Shown: positions 53,085 to 62,191 of the stretch, one piece after another
Numbering within the stretch: position 1 is the stretch's first letter
Layout of the letters: each line of letters begins with the position of its first letter
Assembly: GCA_044220635.1 (NCBI GenBank)
Contig: JBGAQP010000007.1
Span: 62,001-126,000, forward strand
Origin: JBGAQP01 sp044220635
Lineage (GTDB): Bacteria; Pseudomonadota; Gammaproteobacteria; Burkholderiales; Usitatibacteraceae
Direction of reading: 5' to 3'
DNA length: 64,000 bases
Notes under the pieces: model-generated
What the model saw: only the letters and a program-made list of their open reading frames with translations
Database searches by the model: none
Told to the model about the DNA's origin: nothing
Position numbers and translations under genes: made by a program

Positions 53085-56000
53085 ATGACCGCCCGCCTCA
53101 GAGAGATTCCCTACAACTACACCTCGTTCTCCGACCGGGAGATCGTGATCCGCCTGCTGGGCGCCGAGGCCTGGGCGATCCTCGACGCGCTGCGCTCCCA
53201 GCGGCGCACGGGGCGCTCGGCGCGCATGCTCTACGAGGTCCTGGGCGACATCTGGGTGGTGCGGCGCAACCCCTACCTGCAGGACGACCTGCTCGACAAC
53301 CCGAAGCGCCTGGCGCTGCTGGTCGAGGCGATGCGCCAGCGCCTGGGCGACGTCGAGCGGCGGCGGCTCGCCGACGATTCCGATCCCGGGCGCAGCCGCG
53401 AGGTGGCGCGGCTGCTCGCGGCCGCGGTCGGCGCGGTCGACGCCTTCGAGCGCGAGTTCGAGGAAACCCGCAGCCTGCGCCGACGGGTGCTGCGGCGCCT
53501 CGCGGGCATCACGCGCCGCGACAACGTCGCCTTCGACGCGCTCGCGCGCGTCGCGCACGTGACGGACGCGACCGACTGGCGGGTCGAGTATCCCTTCGTC
53601 GTGGTCTCGCCCGACGACGAGACGGAGTGCGCGCCGGTCGTGAAGGCGCTCGTCGAGCTCGGCCTCACGATCATTCCCCGCGGCGGCGGCACCGGCTACA
53701 CGGGCGGCGCGATCCCCCTCGACCGGCTCTCGGCGGTCGTCAACACCGAGAAGCTCGACCGCCTCGGCCCGGTCGAGCGCCGCGAGCTTCCCGGCCGGGA
53801 CGGCCCCGTGCCCGTGGTCCGCTGCGGGGCGGGCGTGGTCACGCGCCGCGTGATGGAGGCGGCCGAGGGCGAGGGGCTCGTCTTCGCCGTGGACCCGACC
53901 TCGGCGGACGCCTCGTGCATCGGCGGCAACGTGGCGATGAACGCCGGCGGCAAGAAGGCCGTGCTCTGGGGCACGGCGCTCGACAACCTCGCCTCCTGGC
54001 GCATGGTGACCCCGCAGGCGCAGTGGCTCGAGGTCGAGCGCATCGGGCACAACCTCGGCAAGATCCACGACGCGGCGAGCGCGCGCTTCCGGATCCGCCG
54101 CTACAAGCCCGACGCGCGCACGCTCCTTTCCGAGGAGACGCTCGAGATCCCGGGCTCGGGCTTCCGCAAGCCCGGCCTCGGCAAGGACGTGACCGACAAG
54201 TTCCTCGCGGGCCTGCCGGGCGTGCAGAAGGAGGGCTGCGACGGGCTGATCACCTCGGCCACCTTCGTGCTGCACCGCATGCCCCCGCACGCGCGCACGG
54301 TCTGCCTGGAGTTCTTCGGCGACGTGAAGCGCGCGGTGCCCGCCATCGTCGAGGTGAAGGGCTTCCTCGACCGCCATCCGAAGGCCGTGCTCGCGGGCCT
54401 CGAGCACCTCGACGAGCGCTACGTGAAGGCGGTGGGCTACGCGACGAAGGCGAAGAGCCGCGGGCGCCCGCGCATGGTGCTGCTGGGCGACATCGTCGGC
54501 GAGGACGAGGACGCGGTCGCCGAGGCCGCCTCCGAGGTCGTGCGCATCGCGAACGCCCGCGACGGCGAGGGCTTCGTCGCGGCGGGCGCGGAGGCGAGGA
54601 AGCGCTTCTGGGCCGACCGGGCGCGCACCGCCGCCATCGCCAAGCACACCAACGCCTTCAAGGTGAACGAGGACGTGGTGATCCCGCTCGAGCGCCTGGG
54701 CGACTACTCGGAGGGCATCGAGCGCATCAACATCGAGCTGTCGATCGCCAACAAGCTCAAGCTCGTCACCGCGCTCGAATCGCTCTTCCGCGGCGAGCTT
54801 CCGCTCGCCTCCGACGAGGAGGGCGTGGACAAGGCGGCGGTCTTCGGCGACCGCCCGGCGCGCGCCCTCGAGGTCCTCGCCGACGCCGGCCGGCGCTGGG
54901 CCTACGTGCTGAGGAATCTCGACCGCCCGCTCGGGGAGGTGCGAAGCGACCTCGAGCCCCTGGGCCTGAGGGCCGCCTCGGCCGGGCACCCGGACGCCGA
55001 GACGCTCTTCTCGCTCGTGCAGAGCCACGCGCTGCGCGTTTCCTGGAAGCGCGAGATCCTCGAGCCGCTTCGCCAGATCCTCGCGGGCCGCGCCTTCGAG
55101 CCCGCGCTCGCTCGCGCCGAATCGGTGCACGCCGAGGTGCTGCGCGGGCGCGTCTTCGTGGCGCTTCACATGCACGCGGGCGACGGCAACGTGCACACCA
55201 ACATCCCGGTGAACTCCGACGACTACGAGATGCTGGGCGCGGCCAACGCCGCGGTGGCGCGGATCATGGCCTTCGCCCGCAGCCTCGGCGGCGTGGTCTC
55301 GGGCGAGCACGGCATCGGCATCACGAAGCTCGAGTACCTCGAGCCCCCGGAGATCGCGCCCTTCGCCGAGTACAAGCGCCGCGTGGACCCCGAGGGGCGC
55401 TTCAACCGCGGCAAGCTCCTCGCGGGCGCGGACCTGAGGGACGCCTACACGCCGTCGTTCGCGCTGATCGGCCACGAGTCGCTGATCCTCGAAAGGAGCG
55501 ACATCGGCTCGATCGCCGCCTCGGTGAAGGACTGCCTGCGCTGCGGCAAGTGCAAACCCGTGTGCGCGACCCACGTGCCGCGCGCGAACCTGCTCTACAG
55601 CCCGCGCAACAAGATCCTCGCGGTGTCGCTGCTCACCGAGGCCTTCCTGTACGAGGAGCAGACGCGGCGGGGCGTGTCGCTGCGGCACTTCGACGAGTTC
55701 GGCGACGTGGCCGACCACTGCACGGTCTGCCACAAGTGCGCGACCCCCTGCCCGGTGGACATCGACTTCGGCGACGTCTCCGTCGCGATGCGCAACCTCC
55801 TCTCGCGCCTCGGCCGGAAGAAGTTCAACCCGGGCACCGCCGCGGCGATGGCCTTCCTCAACGCGACCGATCCGCGCAAGATCAAGCTCGTGAAGGCGCT
55901 GATGATCGACGCGGGCTACCGCCTGCAGCGCCTCGCGAACGGCATCGCCCGGCGCTTCCTCGTGACGCGCGGCCAGACGGCGCGGCCGCCCGCGACCGTG

Positions 56001-56939
56001 GGCCGGCCCGCGCTCAAGGCGCAGGTGATGCACTTCGTCAACAAGCCGATGCCCGCGAGCGTGCCCCGCAGGACCGCGCGCGCGCTCCTCGACCTCGAGG
56101 ACCCGGCGATCGTGCCGATCGTGCGCGACCCCGCGCGCCCGGGCGAGGACACCGAGGCCGTGTTCTATTTCCCGGGCTGCGGCTCGGAGCGGCTCTTCAG
56201 CCAGGTGGGCCTCGCCACGCAGGCGATGCTCTGGCACGCGGGGGCGGCCACGGTGCTGCCGCCGGGCTACCTGTGCTGCGGCTACCCGCAGATCTCCGCG
56301 GGACAGGCGGCCAAGGGCGAGGAGATCACGATCAGGAACCGGGTGCTCTTCCACCGTGTGGCGAACACCCTCAACTACCTCGACATCCGCACCGTGGTCG
56401 TCTCCTGCGGGACCTGCATGGACCAGCTGCGGCACTACGAGTTCGACCGGATCTTCCCCGGCTGCCGCCTGCTCGACATCCACGAGTACCTGATGGAGAA
56501 GGGCATCGCGCTCGCGGGCGTGAAGGGCGTGCGCTACCTCTACCACGATCCCTGCCACACGCCGATGAAGACCCACGCGCCCCTCAAGGTCGCCGGGCGC
56601 CTGCTCGGCCAGGAGGTGCGCCTCTCGGAGCGCTGCTGCGGGGAGTCGGGCACCTTCGCGGCTTCCCGGCCCGACATCGCCACGCAGGTGCGATTCCGCA
56701 AGCAGGAGGAGATGGAGCGCGGCGCCGCGGCCCTGCGCGCCGACGGGTTCGCGGGCGAGGTGAAGGTCCTCACCTCCTGCCCGTCCTGCCTGCAGGGGCT
56801 CTCGCGCTTCGACCGCGACGCGGGCACCTCGGCCGACTACATCGTGGTCGAGATGGCGCGCCACATCCTCGGGGAGCGCTGGCTGGAGGACTTCGTCGCG
56901 AAGGCGCGCCACGGCGGAATCGAGCGGGTCCTGCTCTGA
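53085..56939 (+). CDS. DUF3683 / FAD-linked oxidase / Fe-S dehydrogenase fusion
   Basis: A 1284-residue fusion. A DUF3683 domain (about 1-120; REIPYNYTSFSDREIVIRLLG) comes first. A PCMH-type FAD domain follows (about 165-560; RGGGTGYTGG near 198-207), then an FAD-oxidase C-domain with HMHAGDGNVHTNIP and SGEHGIGITK. Two 4Fe-4S sites have C817/820/823/827 and C879/882/885/889. Two cysteine-rich CCG domains complete it (FPGCGSERL, YLCCGYPQ, DPCHTP, RCCGESG). The layout equals GlcD plus GlcF, so D-lactate, glycolate or another 2-hydroxyacid is the probable substrate, with electrons passed to quinone at the membrane. The role of DUF3683 is unknown. Own promoter; no partner gene required. Confidence 0.93.
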   Translation: MTARLREIPYNYTSFSDREIVIRLLGAEAWAILDALRSQRRTGRSARMLYEVLGDIWVVRRNPYLQDDLLDNPKRLALLVEAMRQRLGDVERRRLADDSDPGRSREVARLLAAAVGAVDAFEREFEETRSLRRRVLRRLAGITRRDNVAFDALARVAHVTDATDWRVEYPFVVVSPDDETECAPVVKALVELGLTIIPRGGGTGYTGGAIPLDRLSAVVNTEKLDRLGPVERRELPGRDGPVPVVRCGAGVVTRRVMEAAEGEGLVFAVDPTSADASCIGGNVAMNAGGKKAVLWGTALDNLASWRMVTPQAQWLEVERIGHNLGKIHDAASARFRIRRYKPDARTLLSEETLEIPGSGFRKPGLGKDVTDKFLAGLPGVQKEGCDGLITSATFVLHRMPPHARTVCLEFFGDVKRAVPAIVEVKGFLDRHPKAVLAGLEHLDERYVKAVGYATKAKSRGRPRMVLLGDIVGEDEDAVAEAASEVVRIANARDGEGFVAAGAEARKRFWADRARTAAIAKHTNAFKVNEDVVIPLERLGDYSEGIERINIELSIANKLKLVTALESLFRGELPLASDEEGVDKAAVFGDRPARALEVLADAGRRWAYVLRNLDRPLGEVRSDLEPLGLRAASAGHPDAETLFSLVQSHALRVSWKREILEPLRQILAGRAFEPALARAESVHAEVLRGRVFVALHMHAGDGNVHTNIPVNSDDYEMLGAANAAVARIMAFARSLGGVVSGEHGIGITKLEYLEPPEIAPFAEYKRRVDPEGRFNRGKLLAGADLRDAYTPSFALIGHESLILERSDIGSIAASVKDCLRCGKCKPVCATHVPRANLLYSPRNKILAVSLLTEAFLYEEQTRRGVSLRHFDEFGDVADHCTVCHKCATPCPVDIDFGDVSVAMRNLLSRLGRKKFNPGTAAAMAFLNATDPRKIKLVKALMIDAGYRLQRLANGIARRFLVTRGQTARPPATVGRPALKAQVMHFVNKPMPASVPRRTARALLDLEDPAIVPIVRDPARPGEDTEAVFYFPGCGSERLFSQVGLATQAMLWHAGAATVLPPGYLCCGYPQISAGQAAKGEEITIRNRVLFHRVANTLNYLDIRTVVVSCGTCMDQLRHYEFDRIFPGCRLLDIHEYLMEKGIALAGVKGVRYLYHDPCHTPMKTHAPLKVAGRLLGQEVRLSERCCGESGTFAASRPDIATQVRFRKQEEMERGAAALRADGFAGEVKVLTSCPSCLQGLSRFDRDAGTSADYIVVEMARHILGERWLEDFVAKARHGGIERVLL

Positions 56940-57013
56940 GGCGGCGGCGTGCCCGGTTGCGCGGGGGCCGGGGCATCGCCACAATCTTCGGTCCGACCCG
57001 TGAACCCCGAGAC

Positions 57014-60000
57014 ATGAACCCGCTCGCGCCGCTCGCCTGCCTCCTCGCCGCCCTCGCGCTGGCGGGCTGCGCCCTGTCGCCGCCGGGCGACGCGGGGCCC
57101 GGGCCGGCAGCGGCATCCGCGGCCGAGATCGACCTCGCGGCCAAGTTCCGCCTGCCGAAGGAAGGGCGCAAGCGCGATCGCGCGGTGTATTCCGCGCAGT
57201 ACCACCTCGAGCTCGAGGCCGACGAGTCGGGGCCGCCGAGCGCGGGCCGGATCCTGCGGGCGCATGCCGAGCGCGAGGCGATCGTCGCGCAAACGCTCGC
57301 CTCCGGCCGTGCCAAGTCCGCGGGGCTGCAGCCCTCGCAGTGGCAGGCCCTGGGCCCGGCGAACGTCGGCGGGCGGGTGCGCTCGCTCGCCTTCGATCCG
57401 CGCAACGCCAACCGCCTCTTCGCGGGAACCGCATCCGGGGGGCTGTGGCTCACGCAGAACGCGGGCGCGAGCTGGCGCGCGATCCACGACTTCCTGCCCA
57501 ATCTCTCGGTGAGCACGATCGCGGTGCATCCCGCGAATCCCGACGTGATGTTCATCGGCACGGGGGAGGCGAGCGCGGGCCTCGTGGGCGTGGGCGCCTT
57601 CAAGTCCGTGGACGCGGGCCTCACCTGGCAGCCGCTCGCCGCGACCAACCCGGACCAGAACGCCGACTGGCGATTCGTCAACCGGCTCGCGATCCACCCG
57701 AACCAGCCGCAGGTGCTCCTCGCGGGCGTGACGAACACGAGCGGCGTCACCGGCGCGATCTACCGCTCGACCGACGCGGGCCAGTCCTGGGCGCGCGTGT
57801 CCGCCTACAAGGCGCTCGACCTCGCCTTCGACCCGAACACGCCCGCGAACGTGGTCGCCGGCCTCGACGACGGCGCCATCGCCTACTCGCGCGACGCGGG
57901 CCTGAGCTGGGCGCGCACCGCGGCCCTCATCCCGGCGCCCTCGGGGCGCGCGGGCACGGCGAGGGCGGAAATCGCCTTCGCCCGAACCCAGCCGGGCCTC
58001 GTCTACGCTTCCGTGGACAACGACGAGGGCGAGGTCTGGCGCTCCCTCGACGCGGGCGCGACCTGGGCGCGCACCGCGGTGCCGCGCCACGTCGGCGCGC
58101 AGGGCGACTACAACAACGCGATCTGGGTCGACCCCACCGACGCGAACCACGTGATCGTCGGCGGGATCGACCTCTACCAGTCGCGCGACGGCGGCGCGAG
58201 CTTCACGAAGGCGAGCAACTGGCAGTACGCGCCCGTCTCGCCCCACGCGGACCACCACGCCCTCGTCTCGCCGCCGGATTTCGCCGCGGGCAACCGCGCG
58301 CTCTACGACGGCAACGACGGCGGCGTCTACCGCGCCGCGAACGTCCACGCGGTCAACGCCGCCAACGGGCTGAACGGCTGGACGAACCTGAACAACGGCC
58401 TCGCGGTGACGCAGTTCTACAGCGGCGCGGGGCGCGCGGCCGCGGGCGGGCGCGTGGTCGGCGGCACGCAGGACAACGGCTCGCTCATGCTGAGCCAGGG
58501 CGCCTGGCAGCCGTTCCGCGGGGGCGACGGGGGGGCGGTCGCCGTGGACCCCGCCTCCGACCAGTGGATCTACGGCGAGTACGTCTATCTCGCGATCCAC
58601 CGCTCCTCCAACGGCGGGTTCAACTCGCAGTACATCTGTTCGGGCATCACCGAGGCGCTGCCCGACGAGGACGGGCGCAGCTACTGCGGCGCGGGCGCGA
58701 CCCGGAAGGCGAACTTCATCGCGCCCTTCGTCCTCGACCCCAGCAACGCGAACCGCCTGCTCGCCGGCGCCAACTCCCTGTGGGTGAGCGACAACGCGAA
58801 GGCCGCGTCCCCGGGCTGGCGCACGATCAAGGCGCCCTCGGCTGCGACCGACAACTTCATCAACGCGATCGCCGTCCACGAGGGCAACGGCAACGTCGTG
58901 TGGGCGGGCCACAACAACGGCGAGGTCTACCGCTCGCTCGACGCGCTCTCCGCCGCGCCCACCTGGACGCGCGTGGGCCAGGGCACGATCCCCTCGCGGC
59001 GCGTGCAGCGCATCACCATCGACCGCGACAACCCGAACCGCGTCATCGTGGCGCTCACGGGGTTCGTCGCGAACAACGTCTGGCAGACGCTCGACGGCGG
59101 CGCCACCTGGGCGTCGATCCACGCGAACCTCCCCCAGGCGCCGGTCTTCGACGTGAAGCGCCACCCGGCGAACGCCCAGTGGCTCTACGCGGCGACCTCG
59201 GTCGGGATCTTCACGAGCGAGAACGGCGGCGCCTCCTGGTCCACGACCAACGAGGGGCCCGCCAACATCCGCGTGCGCGAGCTCTTCTGGCTGGACGACT
59301 CGACGCTCGGCGCGGCGACCTACGGGCGCGGCATGTTCAAGGCCACGGTCACGGCCGGAGCGCCCGCCGACTACCAGGACCTCTGGTGGGCGGGATCGCA
59401 GGAAAACGGCTGGGGCATGAGCATCACGCAGCACGGCGCGGCGCTCTTCGCCGCGCTCTACATCTACGACGCCCAGGGCCGGCCCGAGTGGGTGGTGCTG
59501 CCCGGCGGGAGCTGGAACGCGGGCTTCACCGCCTTCAGCGGCGCGCTCTACCGGCCGTCGGGCTCCTGGTTCGGCGCCTACGACGCCGCGCGCTTCGCCG
59601 CCGGCGCCCCCGTGGGCTCGGCGACGATCACCTTCACGGGCGCGGCGAGCGCCACCCTCGCCTACACGATCGACGGCGTCCCGGGAACGAAGTCGATCCA
59701 GCGCCAGTCCTTCGGGGTCCCGGACGCGACGCCCGTGGCGAAGTACGCGGACCTGTGGTGGGGCGGGGCCGCGCAGGACGGCTGGGGGGTCGCGATCAAC
59801 CAGCAGTACCGCACGCTCTTCGCGGTCTGGTACACCTACGACCAGGCCGGGCGCACGGTGTGGTACGTCGTGCCGGGCGGGGCCTGGAGCGCGGCGAACG
59901 TCTTCTCCGGGACGGCGTACCGCACCCAGGGCTCGCCCTGGGTGGGCGCGGCCTACAACCCGAACGCGCTCGTCGCCACGCCCGCGGGCAGCGTCACCTT

Positions 60001-60088
60001 CCGCTTCGACGACGCGAACCACGCGACGCTCAGCTACACCGTGGACGGCGTGACGGGCTCGAAGCCGATCTCGCGCCAGCCGTTCTGA
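57014..60088 (+). CDS. Asp-box beta-propeller lipoprotein with duplicated C-terminal module
   Basis: A 1024-residue exported protein. Lipobox LAGC (C19) predicts a lipid anchor. From about 110 to 770 it consists of sialidase/VPS10-type propeller blades with Asp boxes: TQNAGASW, SVDAGLTW, STDAGQSW, SRDAGLSW, SLDAGATW, SRDGGASF, TLDGGATW, SENGGASW. After a short linker come two copies of a 110-115-residue module (starts about 789 and 913), each with DLWW, GWG, LFA, YDxxGR, PGG, FSG, YR, DGVxG, RQxF. The propeller lacks obvious sialidase catalytic residues (no RIP motif), so ligand binding is likelier than hydrolysis. First gene of a tight set with the HIT protein (5 bp) and the 539-residue unknown. 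Confidence 0.88.
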   Translation: MNPLAPLACLLAALALAGCALSPPGDAGPGPAAASAAEIDLAAKFRLPKEGRKRDRAVYSAQYHLELEADESGPPSAGRILRAHAEREAIVAQTLASGRAKSAGLQPSQWQALGPANVGGRVRSLAFDPRNANRLFAGTASGGLWLTQNAGASWRAIHDFLPNLSVSTIAVHPANPDVMFIGTGEASAGLVGVGAFKSVDAGLTWQPLAATNPDQNADWRFVNRLAIHPNQPQVLLAGVTNTSGVTGAIYRSTDAGQSWARVSAYKALDLAFDPNTPANVVAGLDDGAIAYSRDAGLSWARTAALIPAPSGRAGTARAEIAFARTQPGLVYASVDNDEGEVWRSLDAGATWARTAVPRHVGAQGDYNNAIWVDPTDANHVIVGGIDLYQSRDGGASFTKASNWQYAPVSPHADHHALVSPPDFAAGNRALYDGNDGGVYRAANVHAVNAANGLNGWTNLNNGLAVTQFYSGAGRAAAGGRVVGGTQDNGSLMLSQGAWQPFRGGDGGAVAVDPASDQWIYGEYVYLAIHRSSNGGFNSQYICSGITEALPDEDGRSYCGAGATRKANFIAPFVLDPSNANRLLAGANSLWVSDNAKAASPGWRTIKAPSAATDNFINAIAVHEGNGNVVWAGHNNGEVYRSLDALSAAPTWTRVGQGTIPSRRVQRITIDRDNPNRVIVALTGFVANNVWQTLDGGATWASIHANLPQAPVFDVKRHPANAQWLYAATSVGIFTSENGGASWSTTNEGPANIRVRELFWLDDSTLGAATYGRGMFKATVTAGAPADYQDLWWAGSQENGWGMSITQHGAALFAALYIYDAQGRPEWVVLPGGSWNAGFTAFSGALYRPSGSWFGAYDAARFAAGAPVGSATITFTGAASATLAYTIDGVPGTKSIQRQSFGVPDATPVAKYADLWWGGAAQDGWGVAINQQYRTLFAVWYTYDQAGRTVWYVVPGGAWSAANVFSGTAYRTQGSPWVGAAYNPNALVATPAGSVTFRFDDANHATLSYTVDGVTGSKPISRQPF

Positions 60089-60093
60089 GAGCG

Positions 60094-60528
60094 ATGGGCG
60101 CGCAAACGCCGCAGGCGGCCTGTGAACTGTGCCACAGCACGGGCGGCGCCGTCCTCTGGCAGAATGGCCTGTGCCGCGTCGTGGCGGTGGCGGACGCCGA
60201 CTATCCCGGCTTCTGCCGCGTGATCGCCAACCGCCACGTGCGCGAGATGACCGACCTTTCCCCCGCGGACCGCCGCGCGCTCCTCGACGTGGTGATGGCG
60301 GTGGAAGACGCGGTCCGCGAAACGATGCAGCCCGACAAGATGAACCTCGCCAGCCTCGGCAACATGACCCCGCACCTGCACTGGCACGTGATCCCGCGCT
60401 GGAGCGGCGATCGCCACTTCCCGGGCCCGGTGTGGGCGGCCCCGCAACGCGAGGCCCCGGTGCCCGCCGCCCGCCGCGCCGCCGCCGCGCGCCTCGCCGC
60501 CGCGATCGTCGCGCGGCTCGCCGGCTGA
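60094..60528 (+). CDS. HIT family protein (nucleotide hydrolase/transferase)
   Basis: A 144-residue protein. The histidine-triad active site HLHWHV (H94, H96, H98) follows NLASLGNMTP. An N-terminal CELCH resembles the zinc site of some HIT proteins. Family members cleave nucleoside phosphoramidates or dinucleoside polyphosphates; apaH in this window would act on related molecules. It starts 5 bp after the propeller stop and ends 4 bp before the next start, so co-translation is likely. Confidence 0.92.
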   Translation: MGAQTPQAACELCHSTGGAVLWQNGLCRVVAVADADYPGFCRVIANRHVREMTDLSPADRRALLDVVMAVEDAVRETMQPDKMNLASLGNMTPHLHWHVIPRWSGDRHFPGPVWAAPQREAPVPAARRAAAARLAAAIVARLAG

Positions 60529-60532
60529 GACC

Positions 60533-62152
60533 ATGGCCGCCACGCTCCCGCCCAGCGGCCGCCCCGGCGGCGCGATGTTCTTCACCGACGCCCGCGCCTG
60601 CAAGGAGTGGCTGAACAACCTTCCGCTCACCAACATCCCGCAGGCCCAGAGCCTGGTGCTCGACGCGCTGCGGGTGCTCAACCGCGCGGAGTTCGACGCG
60701 CTCGAGCGCCTGAAGTGCATGGAGCTCATGCGCGACAAGATCGCGTTCCTGCAGGGCGAGCAGCGCTCGCGCTACTTCGGCAAGACGCTGCCGCTATCGC
60801 CCAACGACACGGCGGCCTGGACCACGGGGCGCGCGCTCCTCGAGGAGATGGAAAGCGGTTACCGCCAGTGCATGACGGTCGCCGAGATCGAGCAGAACGA
60901 GCTCTCGCGGCACGGCGCGCTCATGACGCAGCGCGTGATCCGCTACATCGGCGCCCAGATGCTCTTCCACGCGATCGTCTACCGCCGCTTCGACCCGGCG
61001 CTGTGGGGGCGGCTGCACCAGCAGTACGTCGCCGCCGAACGCGCGGGCATCACCGAGGAGCGGGTCAAGGACTCCCTCGAGGGCGAGGAGGGCGGCACGA
61101 GCGTGATGGAGACCTACGCGCAGGTCGTGCTCACGCAGGCGGCCTACCTCTCGGAGATGACCGCGCCGCAGATGGACTTCCTCGAGGCGCTGCTGCGGAT
61201 GTGGGTGCGCAAGGTCCGGGTCCTGCGCGAGCCGCCCGAGGCGACGGAATCGCTCGCCGCCCACCCGCTCGCGGTCGACGTGACCAAGCAGATCGGCGCC
61301 CGCCCGCTCGCCCACGACCAGGTGCAGGCGATCCACCGCATCCTCGACGTCGAGAGCCTCTCGAAGAGCATCCGCCGGCGCATCCGCGGGCTGCAGAACG
61401 ACGAGGAGCCGGTGAGCCTGGGGCTGCCGGCGGAGGCGAGCGCGCTCGACGCGCTCCACCAGCTCCAGCGCCTGCACAAGCTCTGGTGCGAGGGCGCGCC
61501 GCCGCGCCCGCCCGCGAAGATCCCGGAGGAGAAGAGCGCGGGCCTCGCCTTCGGGCTGGGCGAGATCCACTTCTTCGTCACCGGGGGCAAGGTCTTCGAG
61601 CAGCCCGACCGCAAGCGCGAGCTCACGCGGCAGGAGAAGGACGACATCGCCGTCTTCGGGCGCGTGAGCGAACGCACCCAGACGATGCTCCTGGGCGAGC
61701 ACAACTTCACCCTGGAGAACTGGGGCGTGGTCGACGAGATGCTCGGCGCCTGGCGGCTCGCGCGCCCGCCGACCGCCTCCAAGGGCGTGGCCATCGGCCG
61801 GATCGTCGCGATGCGCGTGGGCGAGGCCGCCGCCTTCCTGGTCGGCATGGTGAGCGCCCTCGTGCAGGAAACCGACGGGCGCATCGTCATCACGGTGACG
61901 CTCTTCCCGGGGCGCCCGCAGCCGATCGCCGTGCGCGCGGCCGACGCGCGCAACCGCGCCAACCCGCAGTGGTTCCAGGGATTCCGGCTTCCGGCGCTCG
62001 ACAAGCTCGGCATCCCCGAGTCCCTGGTCGTGCCGAGCGGCATGGCCTCGCGGGGCCGCGGCATCGAGACCTGGGCGGACGGCCCGAAGGAGTCGACCGT
62101 CTACGAAATCCTCGACCGCGGCACCGACTTCGACCGCATCACCATCTTCTAG
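60533..62152 (+). CDS. Conserved protein of unknown function, 539 residues
   Basis: Not assigned to a family by eye. A soluble, mostly helical protein without signal peptide or membrane segment. The N-terminal half (about 15-290) has long amphipathic helices (ACKEWLNNLPLTNIPQAQSL, LNRAEFDALERLKCMELMRD). The C-terminal part has beta-rich stretches (IGRIVAMRVGEAAAFLVGMVSAL, GRIVITVTLFPG) recalling a PilZ-like or OB-like barrel, though no PilZ RxxxR motif is seen. It ends YEILDRGTDFDRITIF. Its helical-body-plus-barrel layout is similar in outline to the DUF1631 protein in this window. Last gene of the propeller-HIT unit. Confidence 0.75.
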   Translation: MAATLPPSGRPGGAMFFTDARACKEWLNNLPLTNIPQAQSLVLDALRVLNRAEFDALERLKCMELMRDKIAFLQGEQRSRYFGKTLPLSPNDTAAWTTGRALLEEMESGYRQCMTVAEIEQNELSRHGALMTQRVIRYIGAQMLFHAIVYRRFDPALWGRLHQQYVAAERAGITEERVKDSLEGEEGGTSVMETYAQVVLTQAAYLSEMTAPQMDFLEALLRMWVRKVRVLREPPEATESLAAHPLAVDVTKQIGARPLAHDQVQAIHRILDVESLSKSIRRRIRGLQNDEEPVSLGLPAEASALDALHQLQRLHKLWCEGAPPRPPAKIPEEKSAGLAFGLGEIHFFVTGGKVFEQPDRKRELTRQEKDDIAVFGRVSERTQTMLLGEHNFTLENWGVVDEMLGAWRLARPPTASKGVAIGRIVAMRVGEAAAFLVGMVSALVQETDGRIVITVTLFPGRPQPIAVRAADARNRANPQWFQGFRLPALDKLGIPESLVVPSGMASRGRGIETWADGPKESTVYEILDRGTDFDRITIF

Positions 62153-62191
62153 CGACGCGGGACCGGGGCCCCTTCCCGGGGCGCCGGGCGC

